A stretch of 64,000 bases of DNA from Streptococcus equi subsp. equi. GTDB taxonomy: Bacteria; Bacillota; Bacilli; Lactobacillales; Streptococcaceae. Location: the NCBI GenBank assembly GCA_900637675.1, contig LR134389.1:806001-870000 (forward strand), read 5' to 3'. Under the pieces are notes generated by a model, which was not told the DNA's origin, ran no database searches, and saw nothing but the letters and a program-made list of their open reading frames with translations. A program made the position numbers and the translations under genes. Of the stretch, positions 44,867-53,595 are shown piece after piece (the stretch's first letter is position 1; every line of letters starts with the position of its first letter).

Positions 44867-45380
44867 AAAGAGCATACGAGAGGTTTTTCACTGTCTTATG
44901 AAAGGACTGCTGGAGCAGCAGGGTCTTTGGGACAAGCTTTTTTTCGCAGGTATGTGAACCTACGCTCAATTCAAGACATATCAAAGGCTCATTCTATGAT
45001 AGAGTGGGCTTTTTGATTGTGATCATGCTTTAGTGCCTAAATAAATGACAGCAGCCTGACTAATGAAAGGCTTACTTGACTTTGGAAATGCTCAAGGCTT
45101 GCGCTACCAGATAGAAGCTGACATCATGCCATAGCAGTCAAGGGGAAGAAGGACTAGATTTTTTGGCGAGGTGTTGATCTGTGACCCTGATGTTGTTGGG
45201 AATATGAGAGTAATTTAAAATTTCGTCTTGCATTCTACCTTTTTCTAGGTTACAATAGACAAGTAACCTGATTAGTGAAGCTAAAAGACGTAGCGATGGG
45301 TTCTAAAAAAGAATGATTCTGGCGTTTTTGGCTAACCTAAGCTGATAGCTTTGCTAGGCAGTGTCTTAGTCATCTGGTCA
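44867..45380 (+). other. Intergenic region between rplS and tRNA-Arg
   Basis: No gene is seen in ~510 bases. A terminator stem near 44984-45016 (GGCTCATTCTAT...TAGAGTGGGCT then TTTTT) ends rplS. TTGCAT (45229-45234), 16 bases and TACAAT (45251-45256) form a possible promoter for the tRNA. Confidence 0.6.
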
Positions 45381-45452
45381 GTCCTGCTAGTTTAACGGAT
45401 AAAACAAGCGCCTCCTAAGCGCTAGCTGTGGGTTCGATTCCCGCGCGGGACA
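45381..45452 (+). tRNA. tRNA-Arg (anticodon CCU)
   Basis: Acceptor GTCCTGC pairs with GCGGGAC. The D arm is GTTT...AAAC, the anticodon stem AGCGC/GCGCT encloses the loop CTCCTAA (anticodon CCU, reading AGG), and the T arm GTGGG-TTCGATT-CCCGC is intact. CCA is not encoded. Phage-type genes follow it directly, and tRNA 3' ends are frequent integration sites. Confidence 0.93.
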
Positions 45453-45465
45453 TTAAAAACAAAGT

Positions 45466-45563
45466 AAAAAGAGTCTGAGAAGGTTTGAGCTGCCCCTAAT
45501 TGTTAGATTTTTTTCTAACTCTTGAAGTGTGGGTCAAAGACTATTTGTCTCAGGACTCTTTTT
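45466..45563. terminator. Long imperfect inverted repeat after tRNA-Arg
   Basis: AAAAAGAGTCTGAGA (45466-45480) pairs with TCTCAGGACTCTTTTT (45548-45563) with one bulge. The interior holds another hairpin, GTTAGA...TCTAAC with a T7 loop. It may end transcription from both the tRNA and the converging nuclease gene. Confidence 0.55.
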
Positions 45564-45575
45564 AATTGGTTTTTA

Positions 45576-46379
45576 CTAAGCTGCTTCATCTAGTTCTTCA
45601 GTTGCTAAGTTGTTTCCTTCTTCTGTATGTTGGTTTTCATCAAGTAGCATTCCTGTGCGGTAATCTAATGCTGCCAAAGGTGATACATTATCCAGAACAA
45701 CTGAGGTTATACCATAATGATCAACGGATTCTTTGTTGCCTCCCAATTTGATTTGGAGGAGCTCTCCGTTTTGATCAATTCCAACGTACTGTAACACTAC
45801 TTGACGAGGAACTAATTCATCATTCTGATAAATAGGAGTTACCTTATAATCTAGCCAAAAGTTAGGGTGTATGGCTAACCAATTGTCTAGTCTATTTTCA
45901 TAATAAAGCATTCCTAAAGGATTTTTATCACTAAAACCTGTATTAAGGTATTTTGTCATAGTAACTAAATTTTTGGGTTCATCATTTAGGCCGCTAAACT
46001 GATAACCGACTAGATGTCCGCGATCCATTAACCAAGTCTTTTTCCCTCTAGAATTAATGACTTGATAGTTATGCCAGCCGGGAGGATTAAATCTAAGCGC
46101 TTTTCTTTTGAGAGTTGGTTCATCTTGATCTTTGAGTTGTATGTGTGCATAGGTGGCTCTTTGTAAATGATCAAGATCTCCCAGAGCTATTTGGTATTTT
46201 CCAGTAAACGGTAAAATTCCTGGTATTTCGGTAGCTTTTGTTCCCAATGATATTTCCGTTGTATCTGGGAAGGTTCTAAGTTTTCTTGCAGATTGAACAG
46301 AGTTAGCTGTGAAAATAGTCAGAATAGTTAACAAAACAATTGTTAGACTTTTCCAGTTACGGCGACGTGATTTAGACAT
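45576..46379 (-). CDS. Secreted DNA/RNA non-specific nuclease (DRGH family)
   Basis: This is a 267-residue protein from ATG 46379 (minus strand) behind AAAGGAGG. A signal peptide or membrane anchor (SLTIVLLTILTIFTANSVQSA) is followed by a beta-beta-alpha-metal nuclease domain: the catalytic motif MDRGHLVGYQFSG, and LVTMTKYLNTGF with the magnesium-binding Asn. The C-terminal tail is acidic. It resembles streptodornases and EndA-type nucleases that degrade extracellular traps. It faces tRNA-Arg, and a paratox remnant stands beyond its start, so it may be cargo left by a decayed prophage. Confidence 0.83.
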   Translation of the reverse strand: MSKSRRRNWKSLTIVLLTILTIFTANSVQSARKLRTFPDTTEISLGTKATEIPGILPFTGKYQIALGDLDHLQRATYAHIQLKDQDEPTLKRKALRFNPPGWHNYQVINSRGKKTWLMDRGHLVGYQFSGLNDEPKNLVTMTKYLNTGFSDKNPLGMLYYENRLDNWLAIHPNFWLDYKVTPIYQNDELVPRQVVLQYVGIDQNGELLQIKLGGNKESVDHYGITSVVLDNVSPLAALDYRTGMLLDENQHTEEGNNLATEELDEAA

Positions 46380-46509
46380 ATCAATGCCCTCCTTTTTTTG
46401 TTTACGAGTTAAGTATATCACTTTTAATTAAAAAAACTTAAAATTAATAAAATTATTTTAATTATAATATTCATCTAAATTATCTTTATTTTTAATTCAA
46501 AAATATAAG

Positions 46510-46620
46510 CAATTGATTCACATAAACAAATTGAGACGAACAGTAGATTGTAGCTATATCACAGGTGAGATAGTAATGATCGTGCGAAACAATAAACTGA
46601 TTTTTCCATGCGGGATATTT
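46510..46620 (+). pseudogene. Paratox (prx) remnant
   Basis: In the frame from TTG 46513, LRRTVDCSYITGEIVMIVRNNKLI aligns with the paratox segment FKQAVDNGYITGDTVTIVRKNGQI of the intact gene at 18821, with 12 of 24 residues identical; DNA identity is visible too (CTATATCACAGG, GATCGTGCG). The N-terminal MLTYDE and the C-terminal EEVMRELDK parts are missing or unrecognisable. No good ribosome binding site is present. It marks the trace of a former prophage end. Confidence 0.7.
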
Positions 46621-46813
46621 GTTATCAGTGAGTTGAATGGAACTAGCAGCTATTGTTTTATTGTTAGTCATCTAGTGTTTTTAAGGTGCTTATTTTCTGT
46701 TACAACAGTGATGACAACAGGTTAAGCTAAGTTCGATGGAGCTTGGTTTTTTATTGTTACAAGAAAGCTCATAGATGGTGATTGCATTCTTTTATCATAT
46801 GACAATGTTTCTA

Positions 46814-46858
46814 TTTTTGACAAATATTATTGTCAAAAAGTAAATGATCTGTTACACT
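46814..46858 (+). promoter_or_regulatory. Promoter and palindromic operator of the XRE/DUF3169 operon
   Basis: A perfect inverted repeat TTTTTGACAA-ATATTA-TTGTCAAAAA spans 46814-46839. Its right arm contains the -35, TTGTCA (46830-46835), followed after 17 bases by TACACT (46853-46858) with an extended TGT. A dimeric regulator bound here would block the promoter; the XRE protein encoded downstream is the obvious candidate. Confidence 0.75.
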
Positions 46859-47006
46859 GGAGTTGGACTCATGAAAGAAAAAAGTAATCAGTAGGATAAC
46901 AATAACAAAGCTATTTTAAGCTTATACCATTGTGTCAATGGATTGTTGCCGGAAATGACTGGTGCTTTCTGTTCAATCAGGAGACAGCATTTATTAGGAG
47001 TGAAGC

Positions 47007-47222
47007 ATGGCTTATAGGTTGAGAAATCGGCTCAAGGAGCTACGAGCTAGAGATGGCATTAATCAGACGCAGATGGCAGCATTAGCAGGTGTTTCCAGGC
47101 AGACCATTAGCCTCATTGAGCGAAATGAATACACACCATCTATTATTATTGCAATGAAAATTGCTAAAGTATTTAATGAACCAATTGAACAAGTATTTAG
47201 CTTAGTGGAGGGCGAGAGATGA
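47007..47222 (+). CDS. XRE family transcription regulator
   Basis: This is a 71-residue protein consisting almost only of a helix-turn-helix (LRNRLKELRARDGINQTQMAALAGVSRQTISLIERNEYTPSIIIAMKIAKVFNEPIEQVF). Regulators of this short type are usually encoded with a membrane protein and repress their own operon. It overlaps the DUF3169 gene by four bases. A perfect palindrome over the promoter is its probable site. Confidence 0.9.
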   Translation: MAYRLRNRLKELRARDGINQTQMAALAGVSRQTISLIERNEYTPSIIIAMKIAKVFNEPIEQVFSLVEGER

Positions 47223-47995
47223 AAGCTTTTATGACGGAAAAGGACAGTACGTTGGTGAGAATACTTAAGTCATTACTGCTTGGATCAGGGATTGGCTTAG
47301 TGTTAGGTGGCCTTGTTGGTTTTGGTTTAGCTAGGTTTAACATATTAGAAAATGGCTTTCCGATATCAGAAGAAGACACCATAACTGGAATAAAGTGGGG
47401 AATGAGACCCCTTGTTATCGTGCTTATGCTGCTGAGCATTTATGATATTTATCAAGTTGTCAAAGAATATGCTAGATATGTCAAGCTAAGCGATGATGAA
47501 ACAGAGGAGCTGTACCGTTACATTAATCTTAAGCATGCCTATGCTTTAGGATTTAGCGCTATGGCTATGGTCTTGAATATAGTCGTTTTTTCTTTGGGAT
47601 ATAGGGTGCCTATTGCTAATAATGCTAGCTATCTTGGTTTGACTTTTCCTATTTACGAGGCTCTGATGCTTGTGGTTATTAGTGTTCTCCATGCTTATAT
47701 TTTGAAGGTTTATACTCGGATTCGCGGGGTCAAGATGACGCTTGCTCCTACCTTAAAGGAATTAAAGCAGAATATCTTACAACAGGACGAGGCAGAATTG
47801 CAGGCTAATTATCAAATGTCTTTTGAGGTTGTCATGGGCCTTAGTGGCTTTATATTACCAGGCATTTACGTAATATTATTGCTTTTATCTATGATTTTTC
47901 AAAGGGTTGAGCTGACCGGACTAATCATTACTGCTAGTATTCACCTCTATATTCTGGTGAAATCCTTTAAATCAGCACATGATTTTTATAGGTAA
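47219..47995 (+). CDS. DUF3169 membrane protein
   Basis: This is a 258-residue protein with about six membrane segments, including LKSLLLGSGIGLVLGGLVGFGLA, GMRPLVIVLMLLSIYDIYQVV and GLSGFILPGIYVILLLLSMIF. The pattern fits the DUF3169 family, which is found next to small XRE regulators in Firmicutes. No catalytic motif is visible. Function is unknown; a role in sensing or in membrane stress is only a guess from the operon type. Confidence 0.78.
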   Translation: MKAFMTEKDSTLVRILKSLLLGSGIGLVLGGLVGFGLARFNILENGFPISEEDTITGIKWGMRPLVIVLMLLSIYDIYQVVKEYARYVKLSDDETEELYRYINLKHAYALGFSAMAMVLNIVVFSLGYRVPIANNASYLGLTFPIYEALMLVVISVLHAYILKVYTRIRGVKMTLAPTLKELKQNILQQDEAELQANYQMSFEVVMGLSGFILPGIYVILLLLSMIFQRVELTGLIITASIHLYILVKSFKSAHDFYR

Positions 47996-48063
47996 GGCGT
48001 AAGGTTTTACCTACTCAAGAATTGTTATACAGCAAAAAAGCTTTGATAAGCCATTACTGGCGA

Positions 48064-49320
48064 TCAAAGCTTTTTGTGTTTGTTGAAAAAGAGGCTTTTT
48101 TGAAAGAGCTGTTGGCTGAGATAGCTTGTCAAACCTACAATTGCAAGCGGCACAAGGCTAATGAGAGGTTGTCCGGTAATTTCAATGAGAAAAAGAGGAG
48201 CAGTAAGAGGTATCTGATTAATGATTCCCAAAAAGAGGGTCGCTCCAATGACAATGGCCAAGGGAAGTGGTACAGAGAGATAACCTAGCTGATTGCTAAG
48301 GCTTGCCAGTAGCAAGCCACTAGCTCCTCCAAGCATCATAGAAGGAGCAATTTTGCCTCCTTTAGCTCCAGAGGCAAATACTGCATAGACAGCAGCTGCT
48401 TTACTTAGTAAGAGCGAGGCGGTATAAGATAGGCTGACATCATGGTGTAGCAGCAGGAGGAGACCGGCCTTGCCATTGCCTAAAATCTCTGGGAAATAAA
48501 GGCTTAAACAAGCACTAAAGCCAAAAGCCCCTAAGACACGAGGGATAAACCATCGGCTCTTAGGCTTTGCCTTTGGTGCGTTTTGGAGCAGCTGCTGGTA
48601 GCAAAAGGCCAGAAATGCTAAGATGGGACTGGCAATGATAGCCCAAAGGACTGTTGTCAGTTGCCAGGCTTGTGGGAGAATGAGATACTGTATGTCCTGA
48701 TGTCCGCTTAGAACAAGCACACTTTGAACAGCAGTAAAGGCAGTTATAGCTGCCGCGTAAATGTGTTTAACTGAGCATTTTTTGACAATAGCCTCCATGA
48801 TAAAGACAATCGTAGCTAATGGTGCCTGGTAAACAGCTCCAAGGGCAGCTCCTGAAGCACAGGCTAAAAGCAATCCTTGCTCTGCTGCTGATGCGTTTAT
48901 AGCTTTATTGCAAGCGGCAGTCAGTGCCACAGCAACCTCACGTGAAGCACCTTCACGACCGACAGGTGCTCCCATGGAGACGGTTATTAATTGCAGCCAG
49001 CCATGACAAAATTGTGTCCAAGGGCTGAAATCCTTTTGCTGACTGAGTGTTTGTTGGATAGGCTGAATAGGCTTGGCTTTTTTAGCAAGTAGCTGCCAGC
49101 CGAGACCAGCAATAGCTCCAGCCAACAATAGAGATAAAAAACGCCTTTCTGGAGCTACCGTTGCAATCATGGTGCTAAAAGACCCAGATTGGTATCCAAA
49201 GCTAATAGCCTGTATGAAATGAATGGCTTGAGTGAGCACGTAAGCCACCACACCAGCAATCACACCAGCTACCACCAGTTGGCCCGTCCATGTTAAGAAA
49301 GTAATCAATCGAGTAATCAT
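48064..49320 (-). CDS. CLC family anion transporter, second copy
   Basis: This is a 418-residue membrane protein from ATG 49320 (minus strand). It has ~10 hydrophobic segments, the gate motif SMGAPVGREGASREVAVAL with the gating Glu, and ASGAKGGKIAPSMMLGG. It differs clearly from the CLC protein at 43141, so the two are not a recent duplication. The usual ribosome binding site is absent and a -10 box lies only seven bases before the ATG, which suggests leaderless translation. The longer in-frame start at 49386 lies upstream of a terminator and is unlikely. Confidence 0.8.
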   Translation of the reverse strand: MITRLITFLTWTGQLVVAGVIAGVVAYVLTQAIHFIQAISFGYQSGSFSTMIATVAPERRFLSLLLAGAIAGLGWQLLAKKAKPIQPIQQTLSQQKDFSPWTQFCHGWLQLITVSMGAPVGREGASREVAVALTAACNKAINASAAEQGLLLACASGAALGAVYQAPLATIVFIMEAIVKKCSVKHIYAAAITAFTAVQSVLVLSGHQDIQYLILPQAWQLTTVLWAIIASPILAFLAFCYQQLLQNAPKAKPKSRWFIPRVLGAFGFSACLSLYFPEILGNGKAGLLLLLHHDVSLSYTASLLLSKAAAVYAVFASGAKGGKIAPSMMLGGASGLLLASLSNQLGYLSVPLPLAIVIGATLFLGIINQIPLTAPLFLIEITGQPLISLVPLAIVGLTSYLSQQLFQKSLFFNKHKKL

Positions 49321-49327
49321 ATCTTTT

Positions 49328-49336
49328 ATTATAGCA
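49328..49336 (-). promoter_or_regulatory. Extended -10 of the second CLC gene, leaderless arrangement
   Basis: On the minus strand TGCTATAAT is followed by seven bases and then ATG. The predicted start of transcription is at or within a base or two of the ATG. Confidence 0.5.
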
Positions 49337-49339
49337 GAT

Positions 49340-49366
49340 AAAAAGAGCCTGAGACTACTCAGGCTC
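49340..49366 (-). terminator. Terminator of the nrdHEF operon
   Basis: On the minus strand GAGCCTGAG-TAGT-CTCAGGCTC is followed by TTTTT. Confidence 0.88.
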
Positions 49367-49405
49367 CAAAATATAGATAAATCCAATCTTCATGAGAAGC
49401 TGGAC

Positions 49406-50365
49406 TTATAGCCCATAATTGTAATCGTCATCAGTCATAGCTTCAACAGTACCAAGAAGGTAGCCATTACCAACTTGAGAGAAGAAATCGTGGTTTGACG
49501 TGCCGGTTGAAATACCATTCATAACGATTGGGTTGACATCATTGGCAGTGTCTGGAAAAAGAGGGTCCTGACCAAGGTTCATCAAAGCCTTGTTAGCGTT
49601 GTAGCGTAGGAAGGTCATCACTTCCTCGGTCCAGCCAACCTCATCATAGAGGGTCTTGGTGTATTGCTCTTCATTTTCATATAGCTGATACAGCAGGTCA
49701 TACATCCAGTCACGAAGGCTTTCTTGCTCACTCTCTGATAGCTCATTAAAGCCCAGCTGAAACTTGTAGCCGATATAAGTGCCATGAACGGACTCATCAC
49801 GAATGATGAGCTTAATAATTTCAGCGACATTAGCCAGCTTATTGTTGCCCAGATAATAGAGTGGTGTAAAAAAGCCAGAATAAAATAGAAAGGTTTCGAG
49901 ATAAGTCGAGGCTACCTTTTTTTGAAGGGCACTGCCATTTTCATAAATGTCGTTGATTATCTTAGCCTTATTTTGAAGAAATACGTTGTTGTTGGTCCAC
50001 TCAAAAATGTCTTCAATTTCTTTTTTGGTGTTTAGGGTCGAAAAGATTGATGAGTAGGATTTAGCATGGACAGACTCCATAAATTGGATATTGTTAAGAA
50101 CTGCCTCTTCATGCGGGGTGCGCACGTCCTTGCGAATGGCTTCGACTCCTGACTCAGACTGCATCGTATCAAGAAGGGTTAGCCCGCCAAAGACCTTACC
50201 TACTAAATCCTTTTCAACAGCAGATAATCTGCGCCAGTCATCAAGGTCATTTGATAGTGGAATACGTGTATCAAGCCAGAATTGCTCCGTCAGCTTTTCC
50301 CAGGTTGACTTGTCAATGACATCTTCGATTTCATTCCAGTTGATTGCTTCATAGTATGTGGTCAT
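49406..50365 (-). CDS. nrdF: Ribonucleotide reductase class Ib, small subunit NrdF
   Basis: This is a 319-residue protein from ATG 50365 (minus strand) behind GGAG; an upstream longer start is rejected. Metal and radical residues lie in FGGLTLLDTMQSESGVEAI, NNIQFMESVHAKSYSSIF and LIIRDESVHGTYIGYKFQLGF. With NrdE it makes deoxynucleotides using a tyrosyl radical and a dimetal centre. It is last in the nrdH-nrdE-nrdF operon. NrdI, the flavodoxin activator, is not adjacent. Confidence 0.93.
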   Translation of the reverse strand: MTTYYEAINWNEIEDVIDKSTWEKLTEQFWLDTRIPLSNDLDDWRRLSAVEKDLVGKVFGGLTLLDTMQSESGVEAIRKDVRTPHEEAVLNNIQFMESVHAKSYSSIFSTLNTKKEIEDIFEWTNNNVFLQNKAKIINDIYENGSALQKKVASTYLETFLFYSGFFTPLYYLGNNKLANVAEIIKLIIRDESVHGTYIGYKFQLGFNELSESEQESLRDWMYDLLYQLYENEEQYTKTLYDEVGWTEEVMTFLRYNANKALMNLGQDPLFPDTANDVNPIVMNGISTGTSNHDFFSQVGNGYLLGTVEAMTDDDYNYGL

Positions 50366-50509
50366 GAGTTTCTCCGGTAGATTGTAATATAGGGTTAGGT
50401 ATGCTAGGAGGAGAGCCTTGAGTGCTGGTCTATCATTAGGACAGGTGCACTGACACATCAGCTAGGCTCTGACATTAAGGACTGGTCCACCTCACTGCCA
50501 TTCACTTGG

Positions 50510-52668
50510 TTAGATGACACAGCTTTCACACTGATTGGCTCCGACCTCCTCGCCATCATCGGTAAAGGTGCGGATATAATAGATTGATTTTATCCCTTTA
50601 TTAAAGGCGTAATGTCTCAAAATAGATAGGTCACGAGTGGTTTGCTTGCTTTCTGTTTTCCATTCGTAGAGCTCCTTTGGCAATTCGCTGCGCAAAAAGA
50701 GTGTTAACGACAGTCCCTGATCAACATGCTTTGTAGCAGCTGCATAGACATCAATCACCTTTCTCATGTCCATATCATAGGCAGATGTGTAGTAAGGAAT
50801 GGTGTCTGTAGATAGGCCGTTGGCTGGGTAATAAATCTTGCCGATTTTCTTTTCCTGACGTTCTTCGATCCGCTGAGTAATCGGGTGAATAGAAGCAGAG
50901 CAGTCGTTGATATAGGAAATTGATCCATTAGGAGCAACTGCCAGACGGTTTTGGTGATAAAGGCCATCTGTCATAATCGCTTGACGCAGCGCCTTCCAGT
51001 CTGCTGCTTGCGGAATAAAGTGATCCTTGAAAAGGCTTTTAACCAGCTCTGATTTTGGCACACATTCTCCTGTGATGTACTGGTCAAAATAAGCACCGCT
51101 AGCATATGTTGATTTTTCAAAGCCAACAAAGGTTGTCTGACGCTCGCGAGCGATCTGATTGGATTCGACAAGCGTCCAGTAATTCATCAGCATAAAGTAA
51201 ATATCAGTAAATTCGATAGATTCTGGGCTGCCATATTCGATATGGTGCTGAGCCAAATAGGAATGAAGCCCCATAGCCCCAAGGCCAAAGGTATGTGCTT
51301 GACTGTTACCATTTTTAACAGTTGGGACTGCTTCGATATTAGAGGAGTCAGTGACAAAGGTCAGGGCACGTGTCATGGCTCTGATGGAACGACCAAAGTC
51401 AGGTGACGTCATCATGTTTAAGATATTAGTTGATCCCAGATTGCAGGAAATATCAGTTCCCATTTTGACAAACTCCTGCGCATCATTAATGAGACTAGGC
51501 GTTTGAACCTGTAGAATTTCTGAGCATAGGTTGCTCATGATGATTTTACCGTCAATAGGGTTTGACCTGTTGGCAGTGTCGATGTTGATAACATAGGGAT
51601 AGCCAGATTCCTGCTGGAGCTTGGAAATCTCTGTCTCCAAATCACGTGCTTTGATTTTTGTTTTGGTGATATTAGGATTGGCAACCAATTCGTCATACAT
51701 GCTAGTAATATCAATGTAGTTAAATGGCAGGCCGTATTCTCTTTCAACACTATAAGGGCTAAAGAGATACATGTCAGCATTGTGACGAGCAAGCTCATAA
51801 AACTTATCTGGTACAGTAATACCAAGTGACAATGTCTTGACCCGCACCTTTTCATCTGCATTTTCTTTTTGGTAGACAAAAAAGCGATAATATCAGGGTG
51901 AAAGACGCTTAAATACACCACACCAGCCCCTTGACGCTGCCCTAGCTGGTTGGAATAAGAAAAGCTGTCCTCAAATAGCTTCATTACAGGCACAACACCA
52001 GAAGCAGCTCCGGCATAGCCCTTGATTGGAGCGCCAGCCTCACGAAGGTTGGATAGGCTAATGCCAACACCACCCCCAATACGGGATAATTGCAAGGCAG
52101 AATTAATAGAGCGGCCAATGGCATTCATATCATCTGTCACCTGAAGGAGAAAGCAAGAAACCAGCTCACCACGACGGCTCCGTCCAGCATTTAAAAAAGA
52201 AGGAGTAGCAGGTTGGTAACGCTGATTAATCATCTCAATGGCTAAGTCCTTAGCTAATGTTTCATCACCATCAGCAAAATAAAGGGCATTGAACATGACC
52301 CGATCCTCTATGCTCTCTAAGTAGAAATTGCCATCATTGGTTTTTAGGGCATACTGCTGATAAAATTTATAGGCCGCCATAAATGATTTAAAGCGAAAGC
52401 CCTCTGCTTGAATGCTCTTGGCTAGATGGCTGATAAATTCAGGAGAATAGTTTTGGATAAAGGCTGATTCAATATAGTCATTGTCTACAAGATAGGCAAT
52501 CTTTTCGTTGATAGAAGAAAATGACATGGTGTTAGGAATAACATTTTCGGTAAAAAAAGCCTCCAAAGCTTCCTTGTCTTTATGAAGTGGAATGCTGCCA
52601 TCAACAGGACGGTTAATTTCATTGTTGAGGCGAAAGTAAGAAATATCGCCAAGATCTTTGAGACTCAT
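50510..52668 (-). pseudogene. nrdE: Ribonucleotide reductase class Ib, large subunit NrdE, frameshifted
   Basis: Two overlapping minus-strand frames (52668 to 51535, and one ending at 50510) give a 719-residue NrdE if one A is added to the A5 run (T5 at 51866-51870 on the plus strand), restoring STKKENADEKVRVKTLSLG. The N-terminal half has FLNAGRSRRGELVSCFLLQ and IGRSINSALQLSRIGGGVGISLSNLR. The C-terminal half has CNLGSTNI, the active-site NPIDGKIIMSNLCSEI with the redox Cys, and the terminal CESC pair. As read, the enzyme would be lost. Streptococci often carry a second class Ib system that could replace it; none is in the window. Confidence 0.92.
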
Positions 52669-52688
52669 ATCAATTGTTCCTTGTCTAG

Positions 52689-52907
52689 TTAAATAATATC
52701 TTTTAATTTTGCTGGCTGAAACCCTGAGAATACTATCTGCTCTGTCTCAATAACAGGAGCAGCAGTAAAGCCAAGGCTCTTAACATAGTCCACTTTTTCT
52801 GGATGCTCATCAATATTAATCTCTTGGAAAGCAGCTCCATGCTGTTCTAAAAATTTCTTAGTCATTTTGCACTGCATGCAATTGTGCTTTGAGTATACTG
52901 TAATCAT
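52689..52907 (-). CDS. nrdH: Glutaredoxin-like NrdH
   Basis: This is a 72-residue thioredoxin-fold protein from ATG 52907 (minus strand) behind GGAAGGA. The redox site is YSKHNCMQCKMTKKFL (CMQC), and the substrate region is TAAPVIETEQIVFSGFQPAKL. It reduces NrdE after each cycle. It is the first gene of the operon, 20 bases before nrdE, downstream of the NrdR boxes. Confidence 0.93.
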   Translation of the reverse strand: MITVYSKHNCMQCKMTKKFLEQHGAAFQEINIDEHPEKVDYVKSLGFTAAPVIETEQIVFSGFQPAKLKDII

Positions 52908-53015
52908 TGCTCGTCCTTCCAACTATTAGTCTTTCACTCAATTTTAGGAAAAATCAAATGACTCTAATAGGATATAAAAAATGTTCCTAAAAAGCAAACG
53001 ATTTATTTCAGAATA

Positions 53016-53062
53016 GCACAAGATATTGTGGTTGTGTGTGAGAATATTTCTAAATATTGTGT
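53016..53062 (-). promoter_or_regulatory. Tandem NrdR boxes of the nrdHEF operon
   Basis: On the minus strand ACACAATATTTAGAAA (53062-53047) and CCACAATATCTTGTGC (53031-53016) are separated by 15 bases. The second fits the NrdR consensus ACACWATATVTWGTGT at 14 of 16 positions. Tandem boxes about three helical turns apart are typical for the ATP/dATP-sensing repressor NrdR. The rest of the 420-base gap to ptsH holds promoters only. Confidence 0.75.
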
Positions 53063-53234
53063 TATCCTCTCTTATCACTGATAATTGCTACAAGAGGCTT
53101 GTAGTTCTTAAATGCATACTAATCAGGTTGGAAGGCTTATTTGACATTATGAAAATCATCATGTAAGAAATATTGACAACAAATGAAAATACAAGAAAAC
53201 TGTTTCATGATTTTTCTTGTTAGAACATTTAACC

Positions 53235-53263
53235 TTGAAAATAAAAAAGCATTGTGCTATAAT
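53235..53263 (+). promoter_or_regulatory. ptsHI promoter
   Basis: TTGAAA at 53235-53240, a 17-base spacer and an extended -10, TGCTATAAT, ending at 53263. Confidence 0.82.
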
Positions 53264-53327
53264 CACTTATTGTAAGGGTTATCATGTGATAGCTCGAAAA
53301 TACACAATTCAAAAGGAGAACCATATT

Positions 53328-53591
53328 ATGGCTTCAAAAGACTTTCACATTGTTGCAGAAACAGGTATTCATGCACGCCCAGCTACCTTACTTATTCAAA
53401 CAGCAAGCAAATTTGCTTCAGATATTACACTTGACTACAAAGGTAAAGCAGTAAATCTTAAATCAATCATGGGTGTTATGAGCCTTGGTGTTGGTCAAGG
53501 TGCTGACGTAACAATCACAGCAGAAGGCGCTGATGCAGATGACGCTATTGCGGCAATCGAAGAAACTATGACTAAAGAAGGATTGGCATAA
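53328..53591 (+). CDS. ptsH: Phosphocarrier protein HPr
   Basis: This is an 87-residue protein from ATG 53328 behind AAAGGAG; an upstream in-frame TTG is rejected. His15 in [11 protein letters not shown] is phosphorylated by enzyme I, and Ser46 in [12 protein letters not shown] is the HPr kinase site used in catabolite repression. It feeds phosphate to all PTS permeases, including the one at 36266-38891. ptsI follows after four bases. Confidence 0.97.
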   Translation: MASKDFHIVAETGIHARPATLLIQTASKFASDITLDYKGKAVNLKSIMGVMSLGVGQGADVTITAEGADADDAIAAIEETMTKEGLA

Positions 53592-53595
53592 GACT

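Noticed and set aside
47197-47439. Minus-strand frame of 80 codons inside the DUF3169 gene
   Set aside because: It is a shadow of the real gene, without a binding site or recognisable sequence.
48022-48288. Plus-strand 88-codon frame over the end of the second CLC gene
   Set aside because: It overlaps a clear transporter gene on the other strand, and its translation has no protein-like pattern.
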